Notes under the pieces: model-generated
Told to the model about the DNA's origin: nothing
What the model saw: the letters and a program-made list of their open reading frames with translations, nothing else
Databases searched by the model: none
In this document: positions 9,661-21,049 of the stretch, one piece after another
Numbering within the stretch: position 1 is the first letter of the stretch
How the letters are laid out: each line of letters starts with the position of its first letter
Source of the DNA: Reticulitermes lucifugus
Taxonomy: Eukaryota > Arthropoda > Insecta > Blattodea > Rhinotermitidae
Direction: 5' to 3'
Assembly: GCA_026260175.1 (NCBI GenBank)
Contig: JAKCWW010000008.1
Coordinates: 1 to 62,098, forward strand
DNA length: 62,098 nt
Translations under genes and position numbers: made by a program

Positions 9661-11844
9661 CAGACTTCTTTCTCTGTGAGATACAAAGTAAGAACTAAGA
9701 AAATGCTGGCGACCTAAACGTGTCGCCTTTTCGAGCGCGTATCAAGATATCTTCCCCTTAAGAAATAGTAGGCCTTCAGGAAGCACCTTATCTTCCTGTG
9801 TACGAGAGAAGTACAATAAATAAGGCAGAGCCATAGAGCCCAAAGAAATAGTTGACGATCAAAATATAATATGTAACCCGACGCGAAAAAGAAAATAATA
9901 ACTGCGTTAGACTCCACAGAAATATTCACAAATAATAGGAACAATAGGAAGAACACAGCCTATAACGGAGTGAAGGCGCCAAAAGTGCAGATATTTTCTA
10001 AATCTGTAATATCAGCATATTCCTTCGGCTGATAAATGTGGTCGAGATTACAATCATTTAATTTCAGGTACGTTTTAGTAAGTGCAGTATGACGTAAGGT
10101 TTAAGCACGAACTTCAGATTTATTTTAATTCCGCTGTCCAGACTCCGACCTGTTTTGAATTCACAAACATGTAAAGAATGGAGTCCAATATGGTCACTTC
10201 TGTATCATTTTTAAGCAAGTTTTAGAAGTCTGCAAATATTCAGTCATTGTTTGTCTTTTAAATATTTTTCCTCCCTTTATTTCACTAAAAAATATTTAAC
10301 TTCTTCTGTATAATTGTTATCATTCTTAATTTAGTCAAATATGTTACATCACTTAAAGGTTCCTACATTCTATTACCACTTCACAAATTTTAATGAAATT
10401 TGATACTCTTAAGCCAAATTTGATTTCGATACAAAATAGTGTGAACTGCCATCGTTTTGTTAAATTTCAATTTTTGTTCTTTCCTTGCCTCTTGTTTTAA
10501 AGGGCTGGATAATGTCGTACATATTTTTACGTATACCTATGTATTTTGCTGTTAATTTTGAGGAATGACATCTTTTCAAACTAGTTCCCATTCTCAACTT
10601 TCACGAAGACTTTGGCGAAAATTTGGCCAACACACAGAAATTAAGTTTTAATTATTTACCTCAGCGAAAGCGCAACTTTTGTATCAGTTACCTATGTTAA
10701 TTTCTATTCTAAGTGACAGCCTGCAATGACTTAAACATATGATAGTTTTTCCAGAGAACGTTCTACCTTTTCAGTCCGTTACTTATTTTCCGTAAGCAAG
10801 TAGCAGCCCAAGATTCACTAAAGGAGCTCAGCTTTTGTGTGTGATTTTTCTTGATAGATCAAATGCTTCGTATAGCGTAATTTCAAACAAAGTCAAGAGA
10901 AAGTGAGGTCTCGTAAACGTGGAGTACAGGTCTGGGGTCTCATCTTTCTGGGGACAAATAGAAAATATATGTACCTTGAAATTATATAAAAATTCGGAAC
11001 ATACTTCACAGAAAATAGGTATATAAAGGCTTCCCATTGAATCCACTAAGAAAGAAACCGAGAAATATATACTCTATGTATTTTATCTACTGCAGAGTAT
11101 GTATAAGGCACTGGGCTTTACACTAAGAAAACAAAATTCGAAAATGTGTTATAAGTTTAAACTGATGTGAACAGAAAAAATTAAATTCCAGGGAAAGGGA
11201 GTAGAGAAATATATGCAAGGTGTATTTGATAACTTACTCCTCTAATATAACTTTAAATTTGTACAAATAAAGGGTGGGGACTGTAGATACTACGCCTGAA
11301 AAGAAACGTAACATTATTTAAAGAAATAGTGGGCAATGCTTGAGAAAATCATTAAATTGCAAGGATTGTACTTGCAATATATATTAAGGACTCAGTCATA
11401 TCGAATTACTTCGCTAGGTAATAGCTAAAAGTTTAAAGCTCAGTGGAAAAAAATGTACCACTTGCTGTGGCATTTAAATCATCTGAATATTATTCACAAA
11501 GTGTATTTATGTGTTTCGCATGATTCTCGGAATAAACACCAAAAATTTCCATAAACAGCATTAGGTAAACCTGAATGGTCCTTATAAGGAAGAGAAGTTC
11601 TGTGCTCTGGAGTAGAAATTTATTTTGATGTGTAATTTAGAAAAGTTTCTTCCATAAAATATTTAATTTTCTTAATGTTAAACAGACGTAAATATATTTT
11701 TAGACACGGTAAATTACCCGAAATTCGGATAGCATCTTAGTATCTCTGTTAATTTCTTTGGCTTACTTAATCTCAATTTGTTCTCTTTCTACTTCTATTA
11801 TTAGTCAGTGAGTGCAAATTTCGCTGTTAGAACCATTAAGTATG
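9661..11844. other. AT-rich DNA, nothing recognised
   Basis: Several open frames of 70-80 codons exist on the minus strand, with no recognisable domains, no neighbouring exons and no good splice context. Left uncalled. Confidence 0.5.
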
Positions 11845-11913
11845 CGTTATTTCAAGCTTCCGGCGCGATGGAGATGAAATCTTCGCTCTTTTGGGATATT
11901 ACACAGCATAGAT
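11845..11913 (+). mobile_element. Partial end of a fold-back element, truncated at 11913
   Basis: GCGTTATTTCAAGCTTCCGG, then TTGGGATATTACACAGCAT, matches the reverse complement of 50165-50245 (TTCAAGCTTCCGCCGCG, then CTGGGATATTACGCAGCG). It is an incomplete copy lying immediately before the large inverted repeat at 11914-12488, so two related pieces sit side by side. Confidence 0.65.
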
Positions 11914-12138
11914 TGATATCAGAACGTTACTGCAACAGAAAGAGTGTATGAATTGCAGCGTCGTTAGGCAGAGCAACTAAAATGTTCTTATCTTAAAAAT
12001 GAATTTAAAATTCTTTCTTTCTCCCGAAATGTAATACGTACGTGCATGTCTGTAATAGCAAATGAGGAAAAAAACTTACCTGCTACTTAATTGTTTGAAA
12101 TATTCGCTCTTCTGAGATGTAACGCGGCGTACATTAAT

Positions 12139-12186
12139 AGTTACCGACGTTTCAGGACAACCTATCGGTCCCATCTTCAAGGGTCA
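12139..12186 (-). ncRNA. Hammerhead-like motif, decayed core (left arm)
   Basis: On the minus strand: CCUUGAAGA, stem II GGGAC...GUCCU (5 bp), GAAAC, then GUC and GGUAAC. The last bases can pair with an upstream ACC. The core has UUGAAGA instead of CUGAAGA, which is expected to impair cleavage. Confidence 0.45.
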
Positions 12187-12214
12187 AGCAGTCCACGTAG
12201 TCTTCTTGGACTGC

Positions 12215-12263
12215 TTAACCGTTGAAGATGGGACCGACAGGTTGTCCTGAAACGTCGGTAACT
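12215..12263 (+). ncRNA. Hammerhead-like motif, decayed core (right arm)
   Basis: Mirror image of the left-arm motif: AACC, GUUGAAGA, GGGAC...GUCCU, GAAAC, GUC, GGUAAC. Stem II is preserved, but the first core C is replaced. It is called mainly because of its relation to the intact examples near 33.2 and 35.9 kb. Confidence 0.45.
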
Positions 12264-12488
12264 ATCAATGTACGCCGCGTTACATCTCAGAAGAGCGAAT
12301 ATTTCAAACAATTAAGTAGCAGGTAAGTTTTTTTCCTCATTTGCTATTACAGACATGCACGTACGTATTACATTTCGGGAGAAAGAAAGAATTTTAAATT
12401 CATTTTTAAGATAAGAACATTTTAGTTGCTCTGCCTAACGACGCTGCAATTCATACACTCTTTCTGTTGCAGTAACGTTCTGATATCA

Positions 12489-13585
12489 CAAGCACTATAC
12501 TGCAACAAATAACAACGTGCATTCCTACAGCATGACAGTAGGCCCTGTCACAAAATGTATCCTGCTTGCAATACAATTTATTTCGGGAAATGTTTCGTAA
12601 TAAACGACATAGTAAGAAAATACAGTTTTGGGTTCAGTTCATAACCATATTTAATAAAGACAAGGGCATGAAAAATACGTGACAGATAATTCTAAAGTAA
12701 AAGAAGGTATTAATGCAATGCCTTTATTTTGTCTTTCTCTTTCATTATGGGTAATCGCTCCCAATTACATATAAAATCTGATACTCTTTCTCGCTTTCAC
12801 GAATTAAGCAGCGCTCTGTCAATAAGGATCTGAAAATCCTGTTTCCACCAGACCATCCATATTTCTGTCACTTTAAGTCGTATAGAATTAAACACCTTTA
12901 CCGTCTTCGTTCAAACTCTCTACGCCAAATAGTACTTCCTTTACCCAGTACGCATTAATTAGCCATTTATTTGGCCTTATACCCTATAGGCTTCTTAAGT
13001 ATTTCAAATAACATTTTCAAAATTAAGTACATCTATTGATAAATGATAACCCAGTCACCAAATTTTTGTTTTATTATATTACTAAATTACGTGTTTATTG
13101 CAAGTACCTCATTTTCAGACACAAGTAAATGTGTACAAAGTTTTACATAAAGCATATCAAAGTGACATATAAAATGTGTGTTAAAATATACAATCAAATA
13201 TGATTTCATTATTTTGAGATGACATCCCCGTTAAGTTATTCACTTACAGATATATTTTTACTCAAAACAGTAGTACACGACATACGAGGGTGGAAAGCAC
13301 CTTACTGTATATAAACAGTAAATTAAGCCTATCGCACTGCCTCATACTTATTTCCATGTACTTCATTACAATCCGGTAATGTACTCAGCTGCCTATAAGC
13401 ACATCTTTTTAAAAACCTTGTTAAAACCTTTTAAATTTAGTGTTTATATATTCACAATTTTATCATATATGTATTAAGGCATCTTGTGTTAAGAACTTTT
13501 AGATCCATTTATAAAGAATTATTATACGTAAGGTTGGAGATCTCGCACCTATTGTAGTTTTAAGTGTCTTTTTAATATTACTAGT
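12489..13585. other. AT-rich DNA, nothing recognised
   Basis: No gene, TIR or SINE is seen. Confidence 0.5.
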
Positions 13586-13626
13586 AAGGGCTTGATGAAG
13601 GCTTAATATGCCGGAATATGTAGTCT
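13586..13626 (+). ncRNA. Degenerate hammerhead-like motif
   Basis: GGGC, UUGAUGA (13592-13598), stem II GGC...GCC, then GGAAUAUGUAGUC. This has the same order of parts as the better copies, but with a C-to-U change in the first core box and GGAA for GAAA. No inverted partner was located. Confidence 0.3.
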
Positions 13627-13884
13627 ATGTTATCCTTCTTTGTATGTTGTGTACGACTCTTTTGAATAAATATAATTTAACTGGGATGTGTCCCTTTCGG
13701 TAGTGTCGTTAATAAACATGACCTAAATAATTTCTATCTTTACGAAAACTTACACGCTACTTATACCTATTTGCTGACCTATTTCCATTAGTGAAGTTCA
13801 ATTTTTTTCGTATTTTATTCATAGGCGTACGAATAAGTGTGTAGTTACTATAGCTTACTAAGAAGCAAAAACGCAATCCCTGTA

Positions 13885-14065
13885 CAGGCCTCAACAAGCC
13901 CTGAGATTTTCAGGAGGTTGAGACTCCCAGATATCAAGACAATCGGCACATGAATGTGGTAAGGTTGTCAGCCCTAGGCACCGGTCAAGTTTATACCCCA
14001 GGAAACATTCCTGGTACTCATTTCTGTTAGAGGCTGAGTCGATCCCAGGGCTATAGTGCGCTATA
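13885..14065 (-). repeat. SINE-like dispersed repeat, family C
   Basis: On the minus strand: GCCCTGGGATCGACTCAGCC, an imperfect B-box-like stretch, then GTGCCTAGGGCTGACAACCT and ATGTGCCGATTGTCTTGAT and CAACCTCCTGAAAATC. The arrangement and GC content are typical of an abundant insect interspersed repeat. No other copy exists in this window, so the family assignment rests on general resemblance. Confidence 0.5.
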
Positions 14066-14469
14066 GTTTACTAGCACATGTAAAATCTTGAATTCACCCA
14101 CCATAATTCTTCCAGTCAGGTAACCCTATTACTTAGCTCACGGCTGTATGTGAATATTTTACTAACGTTTGAAGAATTAAGAATATTTTATCCAAGATAT
14201 GGAACACAAATAAAAAAAAATATGTCCGTAGACGCTGTAAGATATTTTTGGCCAAATAATTGCTCCTAATGGAATAAAATATATAAGACGTTTCTTAAAT
14301 TATATTGTCGTACACATTTCATCATACCCTTCTTCTTTTAAAATACCCAATCAGTACTTTAAGTTTTAATATTTACACTAATAGATACTTACTACGAAAA
14401 TATTATTACACTCATTAATAAAAAATTAAATAGAAATTTTAATGATCTGCACTCCCTACGAAATATATC
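14066..14469. other. AT-rich DNA, nothing recognised
   Basis: No supported gene is seen. Confidence 0.5.
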
Positions 14470-14477
14470 CTCTAGTT

Positions 14478-14812
14478 CAGCGGTTGCCAACCGGTGGTCC
14501 GCGAGAAAATTTTGGTGGTCCCTGGAGAAATTTGGACATTATTTGCAATTTTTATGTTTATTATACTGTTTCATTATATTCTGATTCGTCTTCGCAACAA
14601 ATATCACACTAATAATTTTGTTACAATTAAACAAGTGCATTTCATATTAATGAAATGGAACTTTAATGATCATTATTTTATAGATGTTTGTACCTTTTTA
14701 AAAAAATTCATGTTAGTGGTCCGCGGGATTCAAAATTGTGAGTTTAGTGGTCCGCGGGATTCAAAATTGTGAGTTTAGTGGTCCGTGAGGTCCGAATGGT
14801 TGGCGACCGCTG
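14478..14812 (+). mobile_element. hAT-type MITE, 335 bp, with TIRs and 8-bp TSD
   Basis: The ends are CAGCGGTTGCCAACC (14478-14492) and GGTTGGCGACCGCTG (14798-14812), which are inverted repeats with one mismatch. The flanks CTCTAGTT (14470-14477) and CTCTAGTA (14813-14820) form an 8-bp target-site duplication with one mismatch. An 8-bp TSD and a CAGNGGTT terminus are the hallmarks of hAT superfamily elements. There is no transposase, so it is non-autonomous. Subterminal TGGTCCGCG motifs occur near both ends. The 92-codon frame over it is incidental. Confidence 0.9.
14711..14778 (+). repeat. 31-bp tandem repeat inside the hAT MITE
   Basis: Two nearly identical units of TTAGTGGTCCGCGGGATTC plus AAAATTGTGAG, with a partial third, lie next to the right TIR. 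Subterminal arrays of this sort can serve as transposase-binding repeats in hAT elements. Confidence 0.85.
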
Positions 14813-14820
14813 CTCTAGTA

Positions 14821-17800
14821 CAATAGGAAGGGTTTTAATATTTCGGGCTTATTTTCTTGTGTATTTGTGTTGTGTTCAGATGCTTACTATAAGTAATTAC
14901 AAATCGGTTTATGGAAAATACAGCGATATGGATACAGAAGTAGAAGTCAAATTCTTTACAATCTTACTTAAAATCCTTCCGTTTTCTTGCACAGCTTGAC
15001 GCTATACGAGCAGTTTCAACTAATAAAATGTAAATATTGCTACATTCGAATAGCTGTATTAAGTTTGCCTTGTGAAAGAAAGGTAGTAATGTTTACACAT
15101 CCAGTGTGTCTGGGAGTCGTTTCGTACTTTCTACGTGTACAATTAAAAATGCTCTATGTCACATCTTAGAGGCAGTTCCATATTCTGTAACACGTTTAGG
15201 CAGCATTATGTGATTTATGGTATAAGTGAGAGTGTTATAGATACTTCTGCAACTAAGTGTCAGGACATGTTGAGAGATAAAGTTAGATTTTAGACTCCCC
15301 CAAAATGTTATCATCGTGTCCCACCGAACGTAAAATAAGACGGTCTTAGATGTGGAAGAAGGCTAAGCCTCTAAAGACTGAAATTCATCTAAACAATGTA
15401 CAAATACCAATTTTTTACCTCACAGAGAACTCTTCATTTTCATTACAAAGACCAGTTGTTTAAAAATATTTAGAGATATAACCTTTTATTTTGAAAATCG
15501 TAAGGGTTGTGAAAGGATTCAGAGTATTCTAAAGTTAATCAGGTCGTACATTTAGTAATAACGGTTATTTAAACGTTTTAATTAGTGAGTTTACGAAGTC
15601 GTCCTCCGTACAGCAGAATTAAAGTAAGTTTTGTGACTGTTGGGATTTGGTCCTAGGATTAGATATAGAGTGAAAACAATATATTTTCTTGCTCTCCAAT
15701 AATTCATGACATTTTAGAGGATAATAAATTTTCGCTTAATTTAGTATAAATAACAACTTGGATATCTTCATAAGAGGCTACATAAGTACTGTAACTTTTA
15801 ATGGTTAATACAGATATAGAAAGTGGTAAGAGAATGTAGACGAATTATTCAAATTACGGAAGTGTGAAGTGACATTTTGTGGTCTGTCACACTACACGAT
15901 GTCATATCCCGTAAGATTTAATCCTGACTTTGGCGGTCGACAACCTCAAATTTCAGAATAAATTATGTGTCCTTAATATAACCTATGTTCCGTCACTGTC
16001 CCTAATAAGAAGGTTAAGATTTCCGTTAATTTGCAAATAAACCCACAGTTACGTGCTTATGGGTTTAAAAAATAAAGTGTCTATAAAATGATTTGTGATA
16101 TTTTTGGTCCTTCTAAAATTTAATATTATATCACTTTAGTAACGTAATATATAATGCTGCTTAAACTTACGAAAAGTTCTCGTACAAGTTGCTGCAAAGG
16201 TACATAGTCGTAACACGTGTGTTGTTGTAAAGTATTCTAATCCCTCTTGCGGATAAGTACTGTAAGAGATATGTAGATTCCTACACTATTATAAATATGT
16301 GAAAAGTCTACTTCTGTCAACTAAAAGATTTAAACCTTCTTGTTCACAACGGTAGAAAATGAAATGCGGTTGTACACGTCTGATCCTTCACTATTTGTGC
16401 CTACTCATTTTCAGAATACAGTTGTTGTTGAAAAATTGAAATGTAGTAAATTTCTAAGTACTGACAAAATTCCGAGAGCATCCAAGCATAAGGTGAGAGG
16501 TTAAATACCGAGGTCCAAATCGTTTATATTATATGGAACAAGAAAAATTACAGCATCAGTGGATGGTGTCTATGTACCCACTTAAAGAAAGAGATAAACA
16601 GACACAGTGATATCAAGCACATTTCTCATAGGATTAATCACATTCGTAGACAACGTTATTGGGCAGTTTTGACTGTGAATTTCAAAGAAATACATGATAA
16701 AAGTGTCCAGATATTCTTCATTCTTCGCTTATGATACAGAAGCGGGAGTTCAGTGGCAAAGTACATCACCACGTACAGTCTTCAACCAAAACTATAACTC
16801 GGGACAGAAAAAAATGCAAAGACAAAGTAATAATGCAAGTGTCGACAAAAAATTGTCTATATAATAAAACACAATTTCCTTAAGCCAAAAATGTCTCTTG
16901 GGGGAGCATAAATGTTACAAAAAGTAAAAATAAAGCGCAGAAAAAATAATTAGAAGTTCAAAAATTATAAAACTGCGTCACAAAATTGTGCATATTAATT
17001 TTATTTACACAAAGGATTTGTTTTTGCAAGAGTGCACTGACTGAAAAAGTTGGACTCTCTTCCCGTCAAATTGGGCTGACTGATGATACAAAATTTATTT
17101 GACGTCTGTGCTCTCTAAAAAAAACTGTTTGCGGGAACATTACATCTACGATAGGATAATAACACAATATTTTTGTCATAAGTAATGATGAAAACAATGA
17201 GTAACGGGTACTGGATTCGGGAAAAAGGTAAGTTACTTCTGAAACGTGAAGTGAGCATTACTGTTACGCATGAACATGCGTAATGACCGTTACTTGAATA
17301 ATACACATTTCTTTCCCGTAACCCTTTTTTGTTCTTCAACGCGCAATAAAAAGTGATCGCCATCTCCGGCTTCAAATATGTCAGTTTTGGACAGTGTCGT
17401 GCAGAATCTCGCACAGGGTAAAGAATACGAATTATCCTGTCGTGTATTTCAAGTCATTACGTGTATTAAAGGTATAATTCCACCCACTCACAGCAACTAA
17501 CATGTACGTATGTAAAACATATGTTGTACTTCGGCTAACTGTTCTGTCTGGAACGTCTTGCAGACTTCACCGATTCATGAGCAACTTGACAACGTGCTTA
17601 ATTCTTAATTATAGATTAATTTACATCTCTTTCGCCTAGTAAGTAGGAGTAGAATGAGTGGGTCATTCGCACAAATATTTCCTCCCAGAAGTCAGATAAC
17701 TTAAAAGAAAATTCTAGAATATGAATATTTTGTGGCCACATTCATTGGCCATACCTTGTTTCACATTTATGTATTTTCGATATATTTTATTTTAATTTTT

Positions 17801-18239
17801 ATAAATTTCTCATTTATTTCAATAGTTTAAAGCAATCGAAAACTATGGTATTCTAAAGTCTCCATTAGGTATTTAATCCATAGTTAAACATTTCCCTATA
17901 AATGTCTTTATAGTGGGAACATTTATCCACTTAATGTATAGAATTTTTTTCAGCGTTTCACTATTAATCGTTTAAGTAGTTTTAGTGCTATTTCTCTCAT
18001 TGCAGTGAACGTAGAATACGTTACAATTATTTAAATTTACCTGCACTACAGGATAAACAGGTTGAGATATTACGGTCCTTTAAAACTATTTGACTGTAAA
18101 AAAGATCTTTATATTTCAGAATTATTTTTGAGAACTTTTTTAATTTTCAGCAACTGCTGGTGCAAACTTCCAATTACGTTGTAATGTTGTATACTCAGAC
18201 TTAACTATGGTTCATCTCATGAAATTTTCATGTCATACA
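14821..18239. other. AT-rich DNA, nothing recognised
   Basis: This long stretch contains only short open frames without domains and no obvious TIR, SINE box, microsatellite or GC-rich island. Confidence 0.5.
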
Positions 18240-18425
18240 TCGTGTGCGGTGTTGTGATTAGTGCTGAGCGATTTGGATAATATGTGAAAGGAAACTGATA
18301 TAATGTGACGCACCGTTTCCACACTATTCTGGCCGCACTGACAAAGTTTACGAATAACCTCTGCAGGACAGCTGATATCTGGGGCCAAGAATTGAACTTG
18401 GGAACTTCGGAATCCGAAATATAAA
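18240..18425 (-). repeat. Possible SINE, B-box-like motif on the minus strand
   Basis: On the minus strand, CCCAAGTTCAATTCTTGG resembles a Pol III B box, followed by moderately GC-rich sequence (CAGCTGTCCTGCAGAGG, then GTGCGGCCAGAATAGTGTGG). No A box, tail or TSD was identified. Confidence 0.3.
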
Positions 18426-19479
18426 TATTTAAATTCTAACTAAATTTTTTATATTTTTGTACAACAATATTTTTCCTTTATATTTTTAGCAAGTACACAG
18501 AAACCTAATTTACACCTATAAATCTTTTAAGCTGGAACCGATTTATATGCTTAAGCAACAGGTTACGCTTAACATACCAAGAAACTGTTCATAAACATCG
18601 GAAGTGTAACACTTTTTGTAATACTTTTCTTAAGCTACGCCTTAGAAATTGATTGGAGATTTGCGTTTTATGTAATTTTTTTTACCACAGAAGCATAATC
18701 TACCAATTTTATTGTGAGAAAACCTGAGTAAGTTTTACTACGCAACAAGCCTTATAAAAAATTTGAAAATTGACGCAAGATACTTATTCCGTACACATCA
18801 TCTTGTTGACGTAACACTTACGTTTTGTTTACAGCTTTAGTACTGCGGGAGGAATAACAGGGTGTATCTTGATAAGAACATACGTGATTAAATGCAAACT
18901 TGGTTCCACAGATTATTCTGTCTGGGGTTGAAAAATTAAGCCTTATAAATTGAATCTTAAGACGGGAAACAGAAGGATTATTAATGTACCTTAAAATCGA
19001 TTTCGTACAGAATTGCTGCATGTATTTTATAGAAGTGTCAGAAAAAATGGGAGCGCCTCTCCTTTTGAATGTTCTTTCTCTCTTTCTTCCTCCAAATTTT
19101 TCTCACATTTTCACATCTCAAAACATTTTAGTTGCACTCCTTTTCCTCCAAAACTCTTGCTCACACTTACCCATTAAAAAATTAGCCCAAATTATAGCCA
19201 ACATTTCCCATTGCGTCACTTGCTGTCTAAGTTTCCATTACCCCGTATCATGTTCTTCCCACGTGACTCTCAAGATCCACGCAGTAGGATACTCACATTT
19301 AGAAAACGATCTGTCCAACAATACGACTTCACATCCGTAAGATCATAGTCTTCATTTTCCAAGAAGGTTTTTTTACCAATATTCATTTCTGGTTATTCTC
19401 ACATTCATTTCTGGAGTCCTCTGCTTGCCTGCGTTTACACACTTACGTCACGAAATTTCTAAATCATGAAATTCATTGA
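18426..19479. other. AT-rich DNA; pyrimidine-rich patch 19060-19270
   Basis: The plus strand of 19060-19270 is unusually C/T-rich. The 118-codon frame over it (18984-19340) has no recognisable domain and is left uncalled. Confidence 0.45.
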
Positions 19480-19735
19480 ACATCTTATTGGTGCAAAACG
19501 TGTGTTGTCTCTCTTTTTATGTGTTCACATAAGCAGCTACAAGCGCCTATTAACTTCGTCATGTCTCTCCACCTATTCTCTGTCTGTCCACATGTATCAG
19601 TGCAGCTCTCACTGGAAGGATTTTCGTGAAATTTGGATACTTTTAGAAAAATCAGTCACGGAACTCCAGATTTGGTTAAAATCGTACAAAAATATAGGGT
19701 AATTTACATAAAGACCTAAGTACTTTTATACTGTT
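19480..19735 (+). repeat. Copy of the GCGCTTTCGC repeat family (5'/middle part)
   Basis: CTGTCTGTCCACATGTATCA, then CTCTCACTGGAAGGATTTTC, then GTGAAATTTGG, matches 25730-25800 (CCGTCCATCTGTCC, then CCCTCACTGGAAGAATTTTC, then ATGAAATTTGA). The match continues to GACCTAAGTAC versus AATCTATGTAC. The terminal TIR is not preserved here. Confidence 0.65.
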
Positions 19736-20867
19736 CACAGCAGCATGAAACTTTTTTAACACAGCAACAGTGCAAATGGAACCCAATCTTGCGCCTTTAT
19801 GTCAACAGAACCGATTTATATTGCTGACAGCAATAAGTAGGTCAACAGGGAAGGCACTGTTTGGTTTTCGTACCGAAAATTGTTACGCGAACGCCCCAAA
19901 ATTTTAGGTTATATGTATTTTGCCTTTCTTTGTTAACAGTATACTTAGAAAGACTTTCATTACCTAGACCGTATAAAACTGATTGCCTCAGCGGAATTAT
20001 ATTAAAATCTTCATAAGTAGTTTTGAATAATGATTTTTATATCGTACGCTAATGTTAATCTATACAGTAATAATGTCATTATTGTTGTAATGTGTGTTGC
20101 GGCCTAAATATAACAGATTAATTATTTTGGCCATAAAAAGTAACATATTGTTATACATATCTACATAGTCAGTCTGTTCTTACCTTCGTCACGTAATGTG
20201 TCTCTGACACTAATACGGACAGTGAACACATATAAATATAAAAATGCTTCGTTTCAAGAAGGACAACTCTGAAGAAATGTAAGCTTAGCTGTCAACTGCA
20301 TGGTTTCGGGGCTAAATAAATCTCTTTGCCAATTATGTCGCGCAAATTTCTGTCACATTTAGGGAAACCCCGTAAGTCTAGAGACAATTCCGACCACTCG
20401 GAGAAAGACAGTGACAAGTCTTTGCATGGATAAAAGGCTAATCTGTGTAGACAATTATTATTCTGATCGGGGAATACCAAAAGTTTGATTTTAGCGCCGT
20501 TGCTAGGATTTGCAATTAACAAAAAGGATTCACTGAAGATATTTTGCACTGGTTGGCTAGTATCCTAATATTTAATCATGAGTAACAAATTCTATAAAGA
20601 ATAATAAATATCTAAAGCATGATATCAGGTTTGAGATCCTCACTGCAGTCACTAATTTAAGAAAATTGTTGTATTTTTAGGCATGACGCCATAGAACTTT
20701 CCAGGTAGGCTCTGGGGCCTTAAATATTGCTGTTTATAACTTAAAATTATTAGGTTCAGTTCGGTTTGAAACTGTTGTAACGTTGAATAACTGTGTTGGT
20801 TACTGGTACGTAATCGTGCAATTCGAAAAATAAATTAAACCATTGAAGCTGGAAATTTAACTAAATT
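19736..20867. other. AT-rich DNA, nothing recognised
   Basis: An 85-codon minus-strand frame at 20292-20549 has mixed composition but no recognised domain and no splice support. Confidence 0.45.
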
Positions 20868-21015
20868 GTATACAAAACGTTTTTACCTCTCGGAGCACAA
20901 ACTCTGTTTCCACTATAAAACCAATCAGTTAATGCTGGTTATAGAATAATTATTACTGAATGTCACGATCCTACGGCACATACACTCCATGGGCCAAATG
21001 CAGAATTTGAAATGT
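20868..21015 (+). repeat. Third copy of the 6850-7215 dispersed repeat
   Basis: ACTATAAAACCAATCAGTTAAT, then GGTTATAGAATAATTATTAC, then CACATACACTC and AATTTGAAATG, aligns collinearly with the unit at 7065-7215. Confidence 0.5.
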
Positions 21016-21049
21016 TAGCAGCAGGTGGTACAAAGGAAAGGCCGCCTAT

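Larger units (their letters stand above)
11914..12488. mobile_element. Near-perfect fold-back element, about 282-bp arms, 11-base loop
   Basis: 11914-12195 is the reverse complement of 12207-12488 with only a handful of mismatches. The outermost bases are TGATATCAGAACGTTACTGC and its complement. The symmetry centre is at 12201. Both arms contain GACGTTTCAGGACAACCTA, the complement of a decayed hammerhead-like core (see the two ncRNA entries). A related, much more diverged fold-back lies at 50012-50203. If transcribed, this would form a dsRNA hairpin of nearly 300 bp. It is probably a Penelope-like or retrozyme-like derivative rather than a cut-and-paste transposon; no target-site duplication is visible. 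Confidence 0.9.

Noticed and set aside
17070-17110. Hammerhead-like CTGATGATAC
   Set aside because: No stem II pairing and no GAAAC box downstream.
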